A stretch of 54,497 nucleotides of DNA from JBMYYE01 sp049609065 (GTDB taxonomy: Bacteria; Pseudomonadota; Alphaproteobacteria; Rhodobacterales; Rhodobacteraceae), in contig JBMYYE010000003.1 of assembly GCA_049609065.1 (NCBI GenBank), forward strand, positions 1 to 54,497. Direction: 5' to 3'. Positions 8,265 through 16,607 of the stretch are shown here, piece after piece. A program made the position numbers and the translations under genes. Below the pieces are notes generated by a model that saw only the letters and a list, made by a program, of their open reading frames with translations, was not told the origin of the DNA and did not search any database. Within the stretch, counting starts at the first letter, position 1. Every line of letters starts with the position of its first letter.

Positions 8265-9167
8265 ATGACTGGGTTTGCCTCGGGTACGGGGACTTATGCG
8301 GGCACAAAGGTCGCAAAAGAGGATCGGTTCACATGGGTTTGGGATATGCGGGCGGTAAATGCCCGTGGACTTGATATTAAAATGCGGGTGCCTGATTGGA
8401 TTGAGGGGCTTGATGCCGCGTTAAAACCGTTGGTCACAAAATACGTAAGCCGTGGAAATATAAGCGTTAACTTTAGGATCAGCCGCGAAGAAATCGATGG
8501 GGCCCTCGAAGTGGATCTCGAGGCGCTCGACCGGACATTAAACACCTTAAAAGAAGTTGAGGCGCGGGCCGAACGTATGGGCGTTGACCTTGAAAAAAGC
8601 TCAGTTATTGATGTGATGCAGGCCAAAGGCGTGCAAAGCACCTTACGTGATGTGGCGGACATTCCTGCGCTCAAAGCAGCGATTGTTGCGGATTTCAAAC
8701 CCGTCTTGGATGCCTTTTTGGCCATGCGCGGGGATGAAGGCCAAGCCTTACAGCATATTTTAACCGAGCAAGTGAACGAAATTGAGCGCCTGACCTACGC
8801 GGCGCAAAATTTCCTTGCGACGCGGGGCGATGAAATGGCGAATGCATTTCGCCGCGCGCTGGATCGGGCCATTCAAAATGCGAGCGATATTGATAGCGAT
8901 CGCGTGGCTGCAGAAATTGCAATTTTGGCCGTGAAAACGGATGTCACTGAGGAAATTGATCGTTTACATGCCCATGTAAAAGCCGCCCGCGATCTGATTT
9001 CTGCGGCGGGCCCCCATGGGCGCAAGCTTGATTTCTTGATGCAAGAATTTAACCGCGAAGCAAACACGCTGTGTTCAAAATCGCAAAACGCGGATCTGAC
9101 GCGCATTGGCCTTGACCTAAAAGCGGTGATCGATCAGATGCGTGAACAAGTTCAAAACGTGGAGTAA
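8265..9167 (+). CDS. yicC: YicC family endoribonuclease-like stress protein
   Basis: YicC-family proteins (YicC_N plus DUF1732) are RNA-degrading or stationary-phase factors; in E. coli YicC acts as an RNase. This product shows the family opening SMTGFASG, then MRAVNARGLDIKMRVPDWIE, and the C-terminal FLMQEFNREANTLCSKSQ. The start is chosen at ATG 8265 (300 residues), which leaves MTGFAS at the N-terminus with AGGGA upstream; GTG 8211 and ATG 8238 are in-frame alternatives that add a non-conserved leader. It precedes gmk by 3 nt, a pairing common in bacteria. Confidence 0.92.
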   Translation: MTGFASGTGTYAGTKVAKEDRFTWVWDMRAVNARGLDIKMRVPDWIEGLDAALKPLVTKYVSRGNISVNFRISREEIDGALEVDLEALDRTLNTLKEVEARAERMGVDLEKSSVIDVMQAKGVQSTLRDVADIPALKAAIVADFKPVLDAFLAMRGDEGQALQHILTEQVNEIERLTYAAQNFLATRGDEMANAFRRALDRAIQNASDIDSDRVAAEIAILAVKTDVTEEIDRLHAHVKAARDLISAAGPHGRKLDFLMQEFNREANTLCSKSQNADLTRIGLDLKAVIDQMREQVQNVE

Positions 9168-9170
9168 AAC

Positions 9171-9815
9171 ATGTCCGATCGTAGAGGTCTTTTGCTTATC
9201 TTATCCTCCCCATCGGGGGCAGGAAAATCAACACTATCCAAACGCTTAATGGCGTGGGATGACACGATTTCATTTTCCGTATCCGCCACCACACGAAACC
9301 CAAGAGAGGGTGAAGAAAATGGCGTAGACTATTATTTTAAAACAGTTTCTGAATTTAAAAAAATGGTTGATAACGGAGAAATGCTCGAACATGCAAAAGT
9401 GTTCAGCAATTATTACGGTTCCCCGATGCCACCTGTGGAGGCTGCATTGTCAAAGGGGCGCGATGTGCTTTTTGACATTGATTGGCAAGGGGGCCAACAG
9501 GTGCGCAATTCCACATTGCAAGAAGATGTCGTATCGATCTTCGTTCTACCACCATCCATTGCAGACCTTGAAAGCCGCCTCAAAGGCCGTGGCCAAGACA
9601 GCAATGATGTTATTGAAGGCCGCATGGCACAGAGCTATTCCGAAATTTCCCACTGGGCGGAATATGATTATGTGTTGGTGAATGAGGATGTAGATCAGGC
9701 CGAACAAGAATTGATCGCGATTGTCACGGCAGAGCGGCTCAAACGGAACCGCCAATTGGGGCTTGTGCCGTTGGTGCGCTCCATGAACGACGAATTTGAG
9801 GAAAGAAACCAATGA
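9171..9815 (+). CDS. gmk: Guanylate kinase
   Basis: Phosphorylates GMP to GDP with ATP, an essential step of purine nucleotide supply. The 214-residue protein has a P-loop SSPSGAGKST at residues 12-21, the GMP-binding stretch SATTRNPREGEENGVDYYF, YGSPMPPVE and the Walker-B-like VLFDIDWQGGQQV. Its GGAG ribosome site is embedded in the end of yicC, and its stop overlaps the next gene by ATGA, so the three genes form one unit. Confidence 0.96.
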   Translation: MSDRRGLLLILSSPSGAGKSTLSKRLMAWDDTISFSVSATTRNPREGEENGVDYYFKTVSEFKKMVDNGEMLEHAKVFSNYYGSPMPPVEAALSKGRDVLFDIDWQGGQQVRNSTLQEDVVSIFVLPPSIADLESRLKGRGQDSNDVIEGRMAQSYSEISHWAEYDYVLVNEDVDQAEQELIAIVTAERLKRNRQLGLVPLVRSMNDEFEERNQ

Positions 9816-10333
9816 CAATTTATGCATTAGACGGGGTTGAACCCCAAATTGATGACACGGCTTTTGTTGCGGATGATGCGAATATCATTGGTAAAATCGT
9901 GATTGAGGAAACGGCTTCGGTTTGGTTTGGCTGCACCCTACGCGGCGATAACGAAGAAATCCGCATCGGGCGCGGCTCCAATGTGCAAGAGGCGACTGTC
10001 ATGCACACCGATATGGGCTATCCTTTGGTCATTGGTGAAAACGTCACCGTGGGCCATAAGGCGATGCTCCATGGCTGTACGGTGGGGGATAATTCGCTCA
10101 TCGGGATGGGGGCCGTGGTGTTAAATGGCGCCAAGATTGGCAAAAATTGCCTTATCGGGGCAGGGGCGTTGATCACCGAAGGCAAAGTCATCCCTGATGG
10201 GTCCTTGGTCATGGGCGCACCTGGCAAAGTGGTGCGGGAGATGACGCCAGAAGGCATCCAAGGCCTCACCGCAAGCGCCCTTGGCTATCAGGCGAATGCC
10301 AAACGGTTTAAGGCAGGGCTTAAGAAGGTATAA
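9812..10333 (+). CDS. Gamma carbonic anhydrase family protein (left-handed beta-helix)
   Basis: A 173-residue hexapeptide-repeat protein of the gamma-carbonic anhydrase/YrdA-PaaY family, forming a trimeric left-handed beta-helix with a metal site between subunits. Repeats run through about residues 18-140 (IIGKIVIEETASVWFGCTLR, IGENVTVGHKAMLHGCTVGD, IGMGAVVLNGAKIGKNCLIG). Potential zinc histidines include those in VMHTD and VGHKAMLHG. Many members lack measurable anhydrase activity, so the reaction is uncertain. Overlaps gmk by 4 nt; GAGGAAAG serves as ribosome site. Confidence 0.88.
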   Translation: MTIYALDGVEPQIDDTAFVADDANIIGKIVIEETASVWFGCTLRGDNEEIRIGRGSNVQEATVMHTDMGYPLVIGENVTVGHKAMLHGCTVGDNSLIGMGAVVLNGAKIGKNCLIGAGALITEGKVIPDGSLVMGAPGKVVREMTPEGIQGLTASALGYQANAKRFKAGLKKV

Positions 10334-10340
10334 ACAAAAA

Positions 10341-10367
10341 AACCCGCTCAAATGAGCGGGTTTTTCT
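10341..10367. terminator. Bidirectional terminator between the carbonic-anhydrase-like gene and peroxiredoxin
   Basis: AACCCGCTC / GAGCGGGTT forms a stem around AAAT, with an A-run before and TTTTTCTTTT after. It sits between two convergent stop codons, so it can end transcripts from both sides. Confidence 0.85.
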
Positions 10368-10382
10368 TTTATAATCAGATGA

Positions 10383-10916
10383 TTACTTGTTGGCTTTGAG
10401 CCATGCGAGAACTGTCTCAGGGGAGCTTTCGCCATATGGGTCTTCGCCGTGGTTGTCGGATTTACCTGGTTCAACGAAGGCGTGCTCGATCACACCGTCA
10501 TTGACTACAACCGCATAGCGCCATGAACGCGCGCCAAAGCCCAAATTGTCTTTGGCCACTAGCATATCAACCGCTTTGGTGAATTCGCCGGACCCATCAG
10601 GGATAACGCCTACGTTTTTCAACTCTTGGCCGCGTGCCCATGCGTTCATCACGAATGTATCGTTCACGGACATACAGTAAATCGCGTCGATGCCTTCTGC
10701 TTGAAAGTCAGCAAAGCCGTTTTCATAGCCAGGGAGCTGAAATGTGGAACATGTTGGCGTGAAGGCACCAGGAAGGGAGAACATCACAACGCGTTTACCT
10801 TTGAAGTAATCGTCTGTTGTCATGTCTTGCCAGCGAAACGGGTTGTCACCGCCGATGCTTTCGTCGCGAACACGTGTTTTGAACGTCACTGAAGGGAGCT
10901 TGTCACCTACTTGCAT
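10383..10916 (-). CDS. Peroxiredoxin, Prx5 type
   Basis: Thiol peroxidase reducing H2O2, alkyl hydroperoxides or peroxynitrite in the cytoplasm. The 177-residue sequence has the Prx5 active site FSLPGAFTPTCS with peroxidatic cysteine C56, and the family block YCMSVNDTFVMNAWAR and GARSWRYAVVVNDGV. A C-terminal glutaredoxin domain, fused in some relatives, is absent, so an external reductant (glutaredoxin or thioredoxin) is needed. AAAGGA precedes the ATG. Likely monocistronic. Confidence 0.94.
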   Translation of the reverse strand: MQVGDKLPSVTFKTRVRDESIGGDNPFRWQDMTTDDYFKGKRVVMFSLPGAFTPTCSTFQLPGYENGFADFQAEGIDAIYCMSVNDTFVMNAWARGQELKNVGVIPDGSGEFTKAVDMLVAKDNLGFGARSWRYAVVVNDGVIEHAFVEPGKSDNHGEDPYGESSPETVLAWLKANK

Positions 10917-11017
10917 GGGTCTATCCTTTGAAAAATGAAATGGGTTAGCTATTGGGCTGATCGAGAATTAAAACGATTCTAAATTGATGGCAATCATCAA
11001 TGCAATATTTGTGCCAT

Positions 11018-11602
11018 TTATGCGAATTGTCTCCGAAGATGTGCGTCAAATCGGGCGAAGTCAGCTTCGATTTCTGGGTTTTTCTTCACATCATGGCAGG
11101 CGAATGTTGGCAATGCTTTCATTCCAAAAAACCGAAAACATAGATGTTGAGGCAAGAAAAGATCGTCAACGGATCGCCCTTCAAATAGGTATTCACTTGG
11201 GTCATCAAACGCTTCGATTGGGGCATTGAACGTTAAGGACAACATATAGGCCGTGTCGGTTTGTGTTCCGCCCGTGCCATATCCGGCTTTTGGATTTTTG
11301 CTGCTACGGCCATCAAAATTGCATAATGCACCGGTCAATCCCACGGAATAAACCTCATCCATATATTTTTTGGCAATCCACGGCACCCCCATCCAAAATA
11401 CGGGCGTTTGAAAGATAATCACGTCGGCCCAAAGATGTTTTTCGACCTCTTCTGGCGCATCCCAACCTGCGTTAATCTGGGTTGTCTTGATGATGTGCCC
11501 CATGTCCATGAGCTGTGCTTTGGCGCGTTCAATAAGGGATGCATTCAGCGCCCCATTTGCCGAACCAACAGGTTGGTGAGCGTTTATAAGTAAGATGTTC
11601 AT
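11018..11602 (-). CDS. mdaB: MdaB-like NAD(P)H:quinone oxidoreductase
   Basis: Flavodoxin-fold FAD enzyme that reduces quinones by two electrons, avoiding radical formation. The 194-residue length and the motifs LWADVIIFQTPVFWMGVPW, KKYMDEVYSVG, YMLSLTFNAPIEAF and FFGMKALPTFACHDV match MdaB closely. The N-terminal NILLINAHQPVGSANGALN is the phosphate-binding loop. It lies upstream of the peroxiredoxin on the same strand, with 101 nt between, so a shared oxidative-stress role is plausible but not shown. Confidence 0.88.
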   Translation of the reverse strand: MNILLINAHQPVGSANGALNASLIERAKAQLMDMGHIIKTTQINAGWDAPEEVEKHLWADVIIFQTPVFWMGVPWIAKKYMDEVYSVGLTGALCNFDGRSSKNPKAGYGTGGTQTDTAYMLSLTFNAPIEAFDDPSEYLFEGRSVDDLFLPQHLCFRFFGMKALPTFACHDVKKNPEIEADFARFDAHLRRQFA

Positions 11603-11700
11603 AGGATCTTTCGCGATTTGAAAAACGTTTCTTTGACCCTATCTGTGCCCGCTTTGAGATAAAAGAGCCGAATGCACGCCGATAACGCCCGCCCAAAATG

Positions 11701-11722
11701 CACAAAACCGCCCAAGGGGCGG
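11701..11722 (-). terminator. Terminator of the aquaporin gene
   Basis: On the minus strand CCGCCC-CTT-GGGCGG is followed by TTTTGTG, 27 nt after the aquaporin stop. The T-tract is short, so termination may be partial, with read-through towards mdaB. Confidence 0.6.
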
Positions 11723-11748
11723 CTTTGATTTTTGAAATATAATTGAGT

Positions 11749-12432
11749 TTAGCTGGCGCGGGTAAGGCCCATTTTGAAAATGATCCCTGCGGCGGCCCCG
11801 CCGATCATTGGGGCAACAATAAAGAGCCAAAGATCTGCAATTGCTTTCCCACCAACGAAAACCGCAGGCCCAACAGAACGGGCAGGGTTCACGGACACGC
11901 CTGTGATATTGATCCCAACCAAGTGGATCGCCGCGAGTGTGAGACCAATAACAAGCCCCGCCATCATGGCTGGTGCGCCGTCTTGCGTTGCCCCTAAAAT
12001 GACAGTGACAAAGAGGAATGTCGCAACAATTTCAAAGATGAGCGCGCTTACGACGGTATATTCACCAAGATAGCCTTCGCCAAATCCGTTTTGGCCAAGC
12101 CCGTTTTCCGCCACGCTATAATCGGCTTTCCCGCTCGCGATGAGCATGATGACCAAAGCAGCAACAACTGCGCCACCAACCTGCGCTACAGCGTATTTCA
12201 CGAATTCGCCCATGGACATCCGTCCAGCCATCACCATGCCAAAGGACACAGCAGGGTTAAGATGGGCCCCTGAAATCGCCCCAAGCGAATACGCAGCCGC
12301 CACAATGGACAAACCAAACGCCATGGCAATCCCATGCATGCCAATATGTTCGCCCATAAATACGGCCGCCCCGCAGCCAAAAAATACCAATATAAATGTG
12401 CCGAGCGCCTCTGCGGTCATTTTCTGTATCAT
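11749..12432 (-). CDS. aqpZ: Aquaporin Z family water channel
   Basis: Inner-membrane channel of 227 residues. The two half-helix NPA motifs are at residues 59-61 (SGAHLNPAVSFG) and 182-184 (GVSVNPARSVGP). H170 and R185 match the selectivity filter of water-specific AqpZ; the position of AqpZ T183 appears to be V179, a small deviation. Six hydrophobic segments are visible. AGGAAC serves as ribosome site and overlaps the stop of a possible 15-codon leader reading frame. Divergent from lipA. Confidence 0.93.
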   Translation of the reverse strand: MIQKMTAEALGTFILVFFGCGAAVFMGEHIGMHGIAMAFGLSIVAAAYSLGAISGAHLNPAVSFGMVMAGRMSMGEFVKYAVAQVGGAVVAALVIMLIASGKADYSVAENGLGQNGFGEGYLGEYTVVSALIFEIVATFLFVTVILGATQDGAPAMMAGLVIGLTLAAIHLVGINITGVSVNPARSVGPAVFVGGKAIADLWLFIVAPMIGGAAAGIIFKMGLTRAS

Positions 12433-12442
12433 CTGAATGTTC

Positions 12443-12490
12443 CTATATCTGTGTTATTTTGGCGGTGAGAGTGGAAACCATGCCGTTCAT
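12443..12490 (-). CDS. Possible 15-codon leader peptide upstream of aqpZ
   Basis: ATG at 12490 is preceded by a strong GAGGAAAAGAGC ribosome-site stretch and reads MNGMVSTLTAKITQI to TAG. That TAG is also the start of the aqpZ ribosome site (TAGGAAC), and the aqpZ ATG is only 10 nt further on. The arrangement would couple the two translations. There is no sequence conservation evidence; it could be a chance frame. Confidence 0.3.
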   Translation of the reverse strand: MNGMVSTLTAKITQI

Positions 12491-12563
12491 GCTCTTTTCC
12501 TCGCCTTTATTCTGGTGTAAGTGATGAACCATAATCGGACCGGCCTCATAAGGGGAAAAAAAT

Positions 12564-13517
12564 ATGCGTGATCTCAAAATTCCAGCCCAACGCCATCCTG
12601 AAAAAGCGCACCGCAAGGATAATCCGCAGCCCAAGAAACCGGATTGGATCCGCGTGAAAGCCCCGGGCGGCAAAGGCTATGCAGATACCCATAAGATCAT
12701 GCGCGAACACAAACTCACCACGGTGTGCGAAGAAGCAGGCTGTCCAAATGTTGGCGAATGTTGGTCCCAAGGCCACGCGACAATGATGATTATGGGCGAA
12801 GTCTGTACGCGCGCCTGTACGTTTTGCAACATCGCGACGGGTAAACCGCCTGAGGCGCTTGATACGTTTGAGCCGGGCCGTGTGGCTGATGCGGTGGCCA
12901 AATTGGGTCTGAACCACGTTGTGATTACGTCTGTTGATCGCGACGATGTCGAAGATGGAGGGGCCGAACATTTCGCCCAAACCATTCGCGCCGTGCGTCA
13001 CCGTTCGCCTAAAACCACAATCGAAATTTTGACACCTGATTTCATTAAATGCGCGCCAGAAGCGTTGGAAAAAGTGGTCGAAGCCCGCCCGGATGTGTTC
13101 AACCACAATCTTGAAACCGTGCCGGGCCTCTATCCTGAGGTGCGCCCAGGGGCGCGCTATTTCCATTCCTTGCGCCTGTTGCAGCGGGTAAAAGAACTCG
13201 ACCCGAGCATGTTTACAAAATCTGGCATCATGGTTGGCCTTGGCGAAGATCGCCAAAGTGTCATGCAGGTCATGGATGATATGCGCGCCGCTGACATCGA
13301 CTTTTTGACCATCGGCCAATATTTGCAGCCGACGCCAAAACACCACGCGGTGGATCGTTTTGTGACGCCTGAGGAATTTAAATCCTACGAAACGGGCGCC
13401 TATAACAAAGGCTTCCACATGGTGTCCGCAACGCCTTTGACCCGCTCAAGCTACCACGCAGGTGATGATTTCGCGCAGCTACGCGACGCCCGTGAAGCCA
13501 AGCTCGCAAAAGGCTAA
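12564..13517 (+). CDS. lipA: Lipoyl synthase
   Basis: Radical SAM enzyme inserting two sulfurs into octanoyl groups bound to E2 or GcvH subunits. The 317-residue protein has auxiliary cluster cysteines C55, C60 and C66 (TVCEEAGCPNVGECW), the radical SAM motif C81-x3-C85-x2-C88 (EVCTRACTFCN), and the C-terminal RSSYHAGD. AAGGGG precedes the ATG. Length and start fit the alphaproteobacterial family. It stands alone between the divergent aquaporin and the convergent LysE-type gene; lipB is not present here. Confidence 0.97.
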   Translation: MRDLKIPAQRHPEKAHRKDNPQPKKPDWIRVKAPGGKGYADTHKIMREHKLTTVCEEAGCPNVGECWSQGHATMMIMGEVCTRACTFCNIATGKPPEALDTFEPGRVADAVAKLGLNHVVITSVDRDDVEDGGAEHFAQTIRAVRHRSPKTTIEILTPDFIKCAPEALEKVVEARPDVFNHNLETVPGLYPEVRPGARYFHSLRLLQRVKELDPSMFTKSGIMVGLGEDRQSVMQVMDDMRAADIDFLTIGQYLQPTPKHHAVDRFVTPEEFKSYETGAYNKGFHMVSATPLTRSSYHAGDDFAQLRDAREAKLAKG

Positions 13518-13546
13518 GACCCGCAAGCTTGGCCTATAGGGCCTCG

Positions 13547-14164
13547 TTAGAGGCTCCGGCCGAGCATGAGCGCCCCAAGGGTGGCAAAAACGGTTCCGAA
13601 AACGGCTTCACTGGCTTTTTGAAACCGATGATAAATGGAACGCGATGCGCCCGTTGAAAACAAAAGCCCATAGATCGCGTATATCGCAAATATTATCGCG
13701 GCTGACCCGCCTGAGAATAGGAATATGCGTGGCCATGTTTCAATCGCGGGGCCAACAAATGTGGACAAGGACGCCCATAGGATGGCGACTTTGGGATTTG
13801 TGCTCGTGACCAAAAGGCCATGCAAAAAATCCCGTTTTGGGCCTTGGCCTTCCACAGGTGCGATTTGTCCCGCTGTTCCCGTGAGCGCGGCACGCCAGCC
13901 TTTGAAACCAAGCCAAAGCAAATATAGCCCGCCAATCCCCCCTAAAACCTGCAGCAATGTGGGATAGAGCGAAAACACATGTGCAAGCCCAATAGCCGTC
14001 AAAAACGACCAGAAAAAAGCACCACAAGCGAGCCCCGCGACCACATAAAGAGCAGAGGTGCGACCAGAGCCAAGTGCACGTGATGCCACCGCCACGAGAT
14101 TTGGACCAGGTGAAATTGCCGCGGTCGCCAAGGCGGCCCATGCCGTAAAAATAAGTGAGATCAT
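13547..14164 (-). CDS. LysE/RhtB family amino-acid exporter
   Basis: Inner-membrane efflux protein of 205 residues with the LysE-type opening AISPGPNLVAVASRALGSGR, about six hydrophobic segments, and LWLGFKGWRAALTG followed by FLHGLLVTSTNPKVAILWAS, the family's second conserved block. Such proteins export amino acids or their derivatives. It is divergently transcribed from an ArsR-type regulator with only 81 nt between starts, which suggests local control. Substrate unknown. Confidence 0.88.
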   Translation of the reverse strand: MISLIFTAWAALATAAISPGPNLVAVASRALGSGRTSALYVVAGLACGAFFWSFLTAIGLAHVFSLYPTLLQVLGGIGGLYLLWLGFKGWRAALTGTAGQIAPVEGQGPKRDFLHGLLVTSTNPKVAILWASLSTFVGPAIETWPRIFLFSGGSAAIIFAIYAIYGLLFSTGASRSIYHRFQKASEAVFGTVFATLGALMLGRSL

Positions 14165-14245
14165 ATCTGTTTTCCTTCTGAGATCTGTATTCGCATTGCG
14201 ATCATACGGGTTGCACGATTTGAATGCTTCGCTTACGGTCGAACT

Positions 14246-14929
14246 ATGAAAGAAGGCCCTGACATATCCTTTATCGCAGCATTGATTGGCGATCCAGCTC
14301 GCGCCAATATGCTTACTGCTTTGTTAAGCGGCAAAGCACTCACCGTGAGCGAACTCGCTGCCGAAGCAGGGGTTACGTTGCAAACCGCAAGCGCGCATCT
14401 CAAGAAGTTGAATGAAGGCGGATTGCTTCGACCACGTAAGCAAGGCCGGCATAAGTATTTTTCCCTCGCTAATGATGAGGTCGCGGCGGTTCTTGAGGGG
14501 CTCATGGGGCTTGCGTTTGGGGCAGGGCATCTTCGGATGCGAACGGGGCCCAAAGATGACCAGTTGCGCCATGCGCGCGTATGCTACAATCATCTTGCGG
14601 GGCGTATGGGTGCGGCATTTTTTGAAAGCTTGCGCAGGCGGGATTATATCCGCCCTGAAAGCGAAGATATGGTTTTAACGGATGCAGGGCGCGCGTTTAT
14701 CGAAGAGTTTGGAATTGATCTTACTACGTTAACCAAAGGCAAAGCGCCGTTGTGTAAGGAATGCCTTGATTGGAGTGAACGGCGATCGCATCTTGCAGGG
14801 AGCCTCGGGCGTGCCGTATTGACCCGCATTGAAGAGCTAAATTGGGCGACGCGCGACCCAAAAACCCGAATTATCGCATTTACCAAGCATGGGCAGGCGC
14901 AATTCGATCTGCTCTTAGGGTCCAAATAG
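14246..14929 (+). CDS. ArsR/SmtB family winged-helix regulator with C-terminal extension
   Basis: A 227-residue regulator. The N-terminal ArsR winged helix spans about residues 8-80 (IGDPARANMLTALLSGKALT, SELAAEAGVTLQTASAHLKK, GLLRPRKQGRHKYFSLA). The further 140 residues (with LCKECLDWSERRSHLAGSLG near residues 170-190) are a family-typical extension of unknown function; its C-x2-C could bind metal or sense redox. It faces away from the LysE-type exporter and probably represses it, as is common for divergent pairs. Confidence 0.85.
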   Translation: MKEGPDISFIAALIGDPARANMLTALLSGKALTVSELAAEAGVTLQTASAHLKKLNEGGLLRPRKQGRHKYFSLANDEVAAVLEGLMGLAFGAGHLRMRTGPKDDQLRHARVCYNHLAGRMGAAFFESLRRRDYIRPESEDMVLTDAGRAFIEEFGIDLTTLTKGKAPLCKECLDWSERRSHLAGSLGRAVLTRIEELNWATRDPKTRIIAFTKHGQAQFDLLLGSK

Positions 14930-14960
14930 GTGGATATGCGGGCAGGACTAAAGGACGGCT

Positions 14961-15776
14961 CTAGAGATCGTCAAAGAGGCCTTCGACCACGTCACCGGAA
15001 ATCCCATGTGAGAGCGGGCTAAAATCCCCGTCCTGAAACATTGCGTTTGCCGCGTCAAAAACCGCGCGGTGGGTCACACGGGCAAGCGCAGAGCCAAGGG
15101 AAATGCGGGCCACACCCATTTTGGCAAATTCCGCACGGCTGATTGCGGTATAGGACCCTGCGGCGAGCGCATTCACTGGCGCGTCTATTTCGCGACAAAT
15201 CCGCGTGAGATCCGCAGGCGTTGCGGGCAATGGCGCATAGAGGCAATCGGCCCCCGCAGCCTCAAAGGCTTTTAACCGTTTGAGCGCCTCTTCGATGTCA
15301 TATTGGCCGTTCATGATGCCATCGGCGCGCGCAACCAGCACAAAATCATCGGGCAGGGCCCGCGCAGCAGCAGAGGCGGCTTTGATCCGTTCGACAGCCA
15401 AATCAAAATCATAGGGCGTGGTGGCGGGGAGGTTGCTATCTTCAATAGAAATCCCCGCCAGTCCGATTTCCGCAGATAGGCGCACGGTTTCGGCCACAGT
15501 GTCCGGATCATGGCCAAAGCCGTTTTCAAAATCGCCAGAAACCGGCACAGGGACGGCGGCGACCAAATCTTGGGCATGGGCCAAGGCCTCATCACGGGTG
15601 AGATCCCCCATGTCTTTGCGCCCCAAGGTAAACGCATGGGCCGCAGATGAAGTGGCGATGGCATCCGCCCCCAAGGCGCAGAGCATTTTGGCAGAGCCCA
15701 CATCCCACGCATTGGCGAGGATGAATGGGTTTCCCTTTTGGTGAAGGTTGCGAAATCTACGGCCGATATCTGTCAT
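14961..15776 (-). CDS. Isocitrate lyase/PEP mutase superfamily protein
   Basis: A 271-residue TIM-barrel protein of the ICL/PEPM group. Visible are ILANAWDVGSAKMLCALGAD, the AIATSSAAHAFTLGRKD region, VSGDFENGFG (metal-binding strand), GISIEDSN and LVARADG. The ICL-type catalytic KKCGH loop is not evident, so this is closer to the 2-methylisocitrate-lyase-like/phosphonomutase-like proteins of unknown substrate. The ATG at 15776 has AGGGGA upstream; an open frame extends to 15836 without conservation. Divergent from the next gene. Confidence 0.82.
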   Translation of the reverse strand: MTDIGRRFRNLHQKGNPFILANAWDVGSAKMLCALGADAIATSSAAHAFTLGRKDMGDLTRDEALAHAQDLVAAVPVPVSGDFENGFGHDPDTVAETVRLSAEIGLAGISIEDSNLPATTPYDFDLAVERIKAASAAARALPDDFVLVARADGIMNGQYDIEEALKRLKAFEAAGADCLYAPLPATPADLTRICREIDAPVNALAAGSYTAISRAEFAKMGVARISLGSALARVTHRAVFDAANAMFQDGDFSPLSHGISGDVVEGLFDDL

Positions 15777-15853
15777 GATGGTCCCCTTTCGGGGATCTTC
15801 AACTGATGGTGACTGTGCTGTCAATAGGCGCGGCACCCTGCTAGTATTGTCAC

Positions 15854-16438
15854 ATGTCAGAGCTCGCTGAAAAAATCAAAGCCTGCAACATTTGTGAGGC
15901 GCGGTTTAAAGCCACCCATAGCGCCCATGCGCCTCGGCCTGTGGTTTGGTTTCGGTCATCCGCGCGGATTGTGATCGCTGGACAGGCCCCAGGGATGAAA
16001 GTCTACCAATCGGGCCGCCCCTTTACGGATCCATCGGGGGATCGGCTTCGAGATTGGATGGGGGTGACACGGGCGGAATTTTACGATCTCACACGGATTT
16101 CTATTGTGCCTGCGGCCTTTTGTTTTCCAGGCTATGATGCCAAAGGGTCGGATTTACCGCCTCCGAAAATTTGTGCGGAAACTTGGGGTGAGAAAGTGCA
16201 GGCGGTTTTGCCCAAAACCCGTCTAACGCTTCTGGTGGGGGGATATGCGCATCGGCTCCATCTGGGGGAAAAAAGGCCCGTGAGTGAAACAGTGCACAAT
16301 TGGCGTGCCTATGGGCCCAATCGATTTGTGTTGCCGCATCCGTCATGGCGCAATACGGGCTGGATCAAAAAACACCCATGGTTTGAGGCGGAGCTTCTAC
16401 CAGAGCTGCGGCGTGAGGTCCGAGAGGCGCTTATTTAA
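15854..16438 (+). CDS. Uracil-DNA glycosylase family protein, probably iron-sulfur type
   Basis: A 194-residue UDG-superfamily protein (COG1573-like). Motif 1 is IAGQAPGMKVYQSGRPFTDP and motif 2 is LPHPSWRN. Four cysteines, C11-x2-C14 and C90-x16-C107, have the spacing of the [4Fe-4S] ligands of family 4/5 enzymes. Motif 1 has GQAPG, as in family 4. If active it would excise uracil or a related base from DNA; no other repair gene is adjacent. The stop region overlaps the convergent 58-residue gene by 8 nt. Confidence 0.8.
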   Translation: MSELAEKIKACNICEARFKATHSAHAPRPVVWFRSSARIVIAGQAPGMKVYQSGRPFTDPSGDRLRDWMGVTRAEFYDLTRISIVPAAFCFPGYDAKGSDLPPPKICAETWGEKVQAVLPKTRLTLLVGGYAHRLHLGEKRPVSETVHNWRAYGPNRFVLPHPSWRNTGWIKKHPWFEAELLPELRREVREALI

Positions 16439-16607
16439 TTGGGTTGCGCATCCGTGTGAGCTGCATCCATTCTGGGGCGCCCCAGATATATTCAATGGTG
16501 AATAAAATCATAACGACCACAAAGATTCCGAGGAAAAACTTTACTTGTTTTTCAGAGGGCGGGTTGCGCGCCCATTTTGACATACGAAGGAGCCAGCGCG
16601 GGTTCAT
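16431..16607 (-). CDS. Small single-pass membrane protein, 58 residues, unknown function
   Basis: The minus-strand frame from ATG 16607 to TAA 16431 encodes MNPRWLLRMSKWARNPPSEK, a hydrophobic helix of about 18 residues (FFLGIFVVVMILFTIEYIW, about 24-42) and a short tail. The N-terminus is Arg/Lys-rich, so the likely topology is N-in. The ATG abuts the hpt stop (TAA-ATG), so translation is probably coupled to hpt. Similar short proteins next to hpt are familiar in Rhodobacteraceae, but I cannot confirm this here. No function can be assigned. Confidence 0.7.
   Translation of the reverse strand: MNPRWLLRMSKWARNPPSEKQVKFFLGIFVVVMILFTIEYIWGAPEWMQLTRMRNPIK

Noticed and set aside
12546..13418. A 290-codon open frame antisense to lipA
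   Set aside because: The lipA frame on the plus strand has all radical SAM motifs; the antisense frame is His/Arg/Phe-rich without motifs, a typical shadow.
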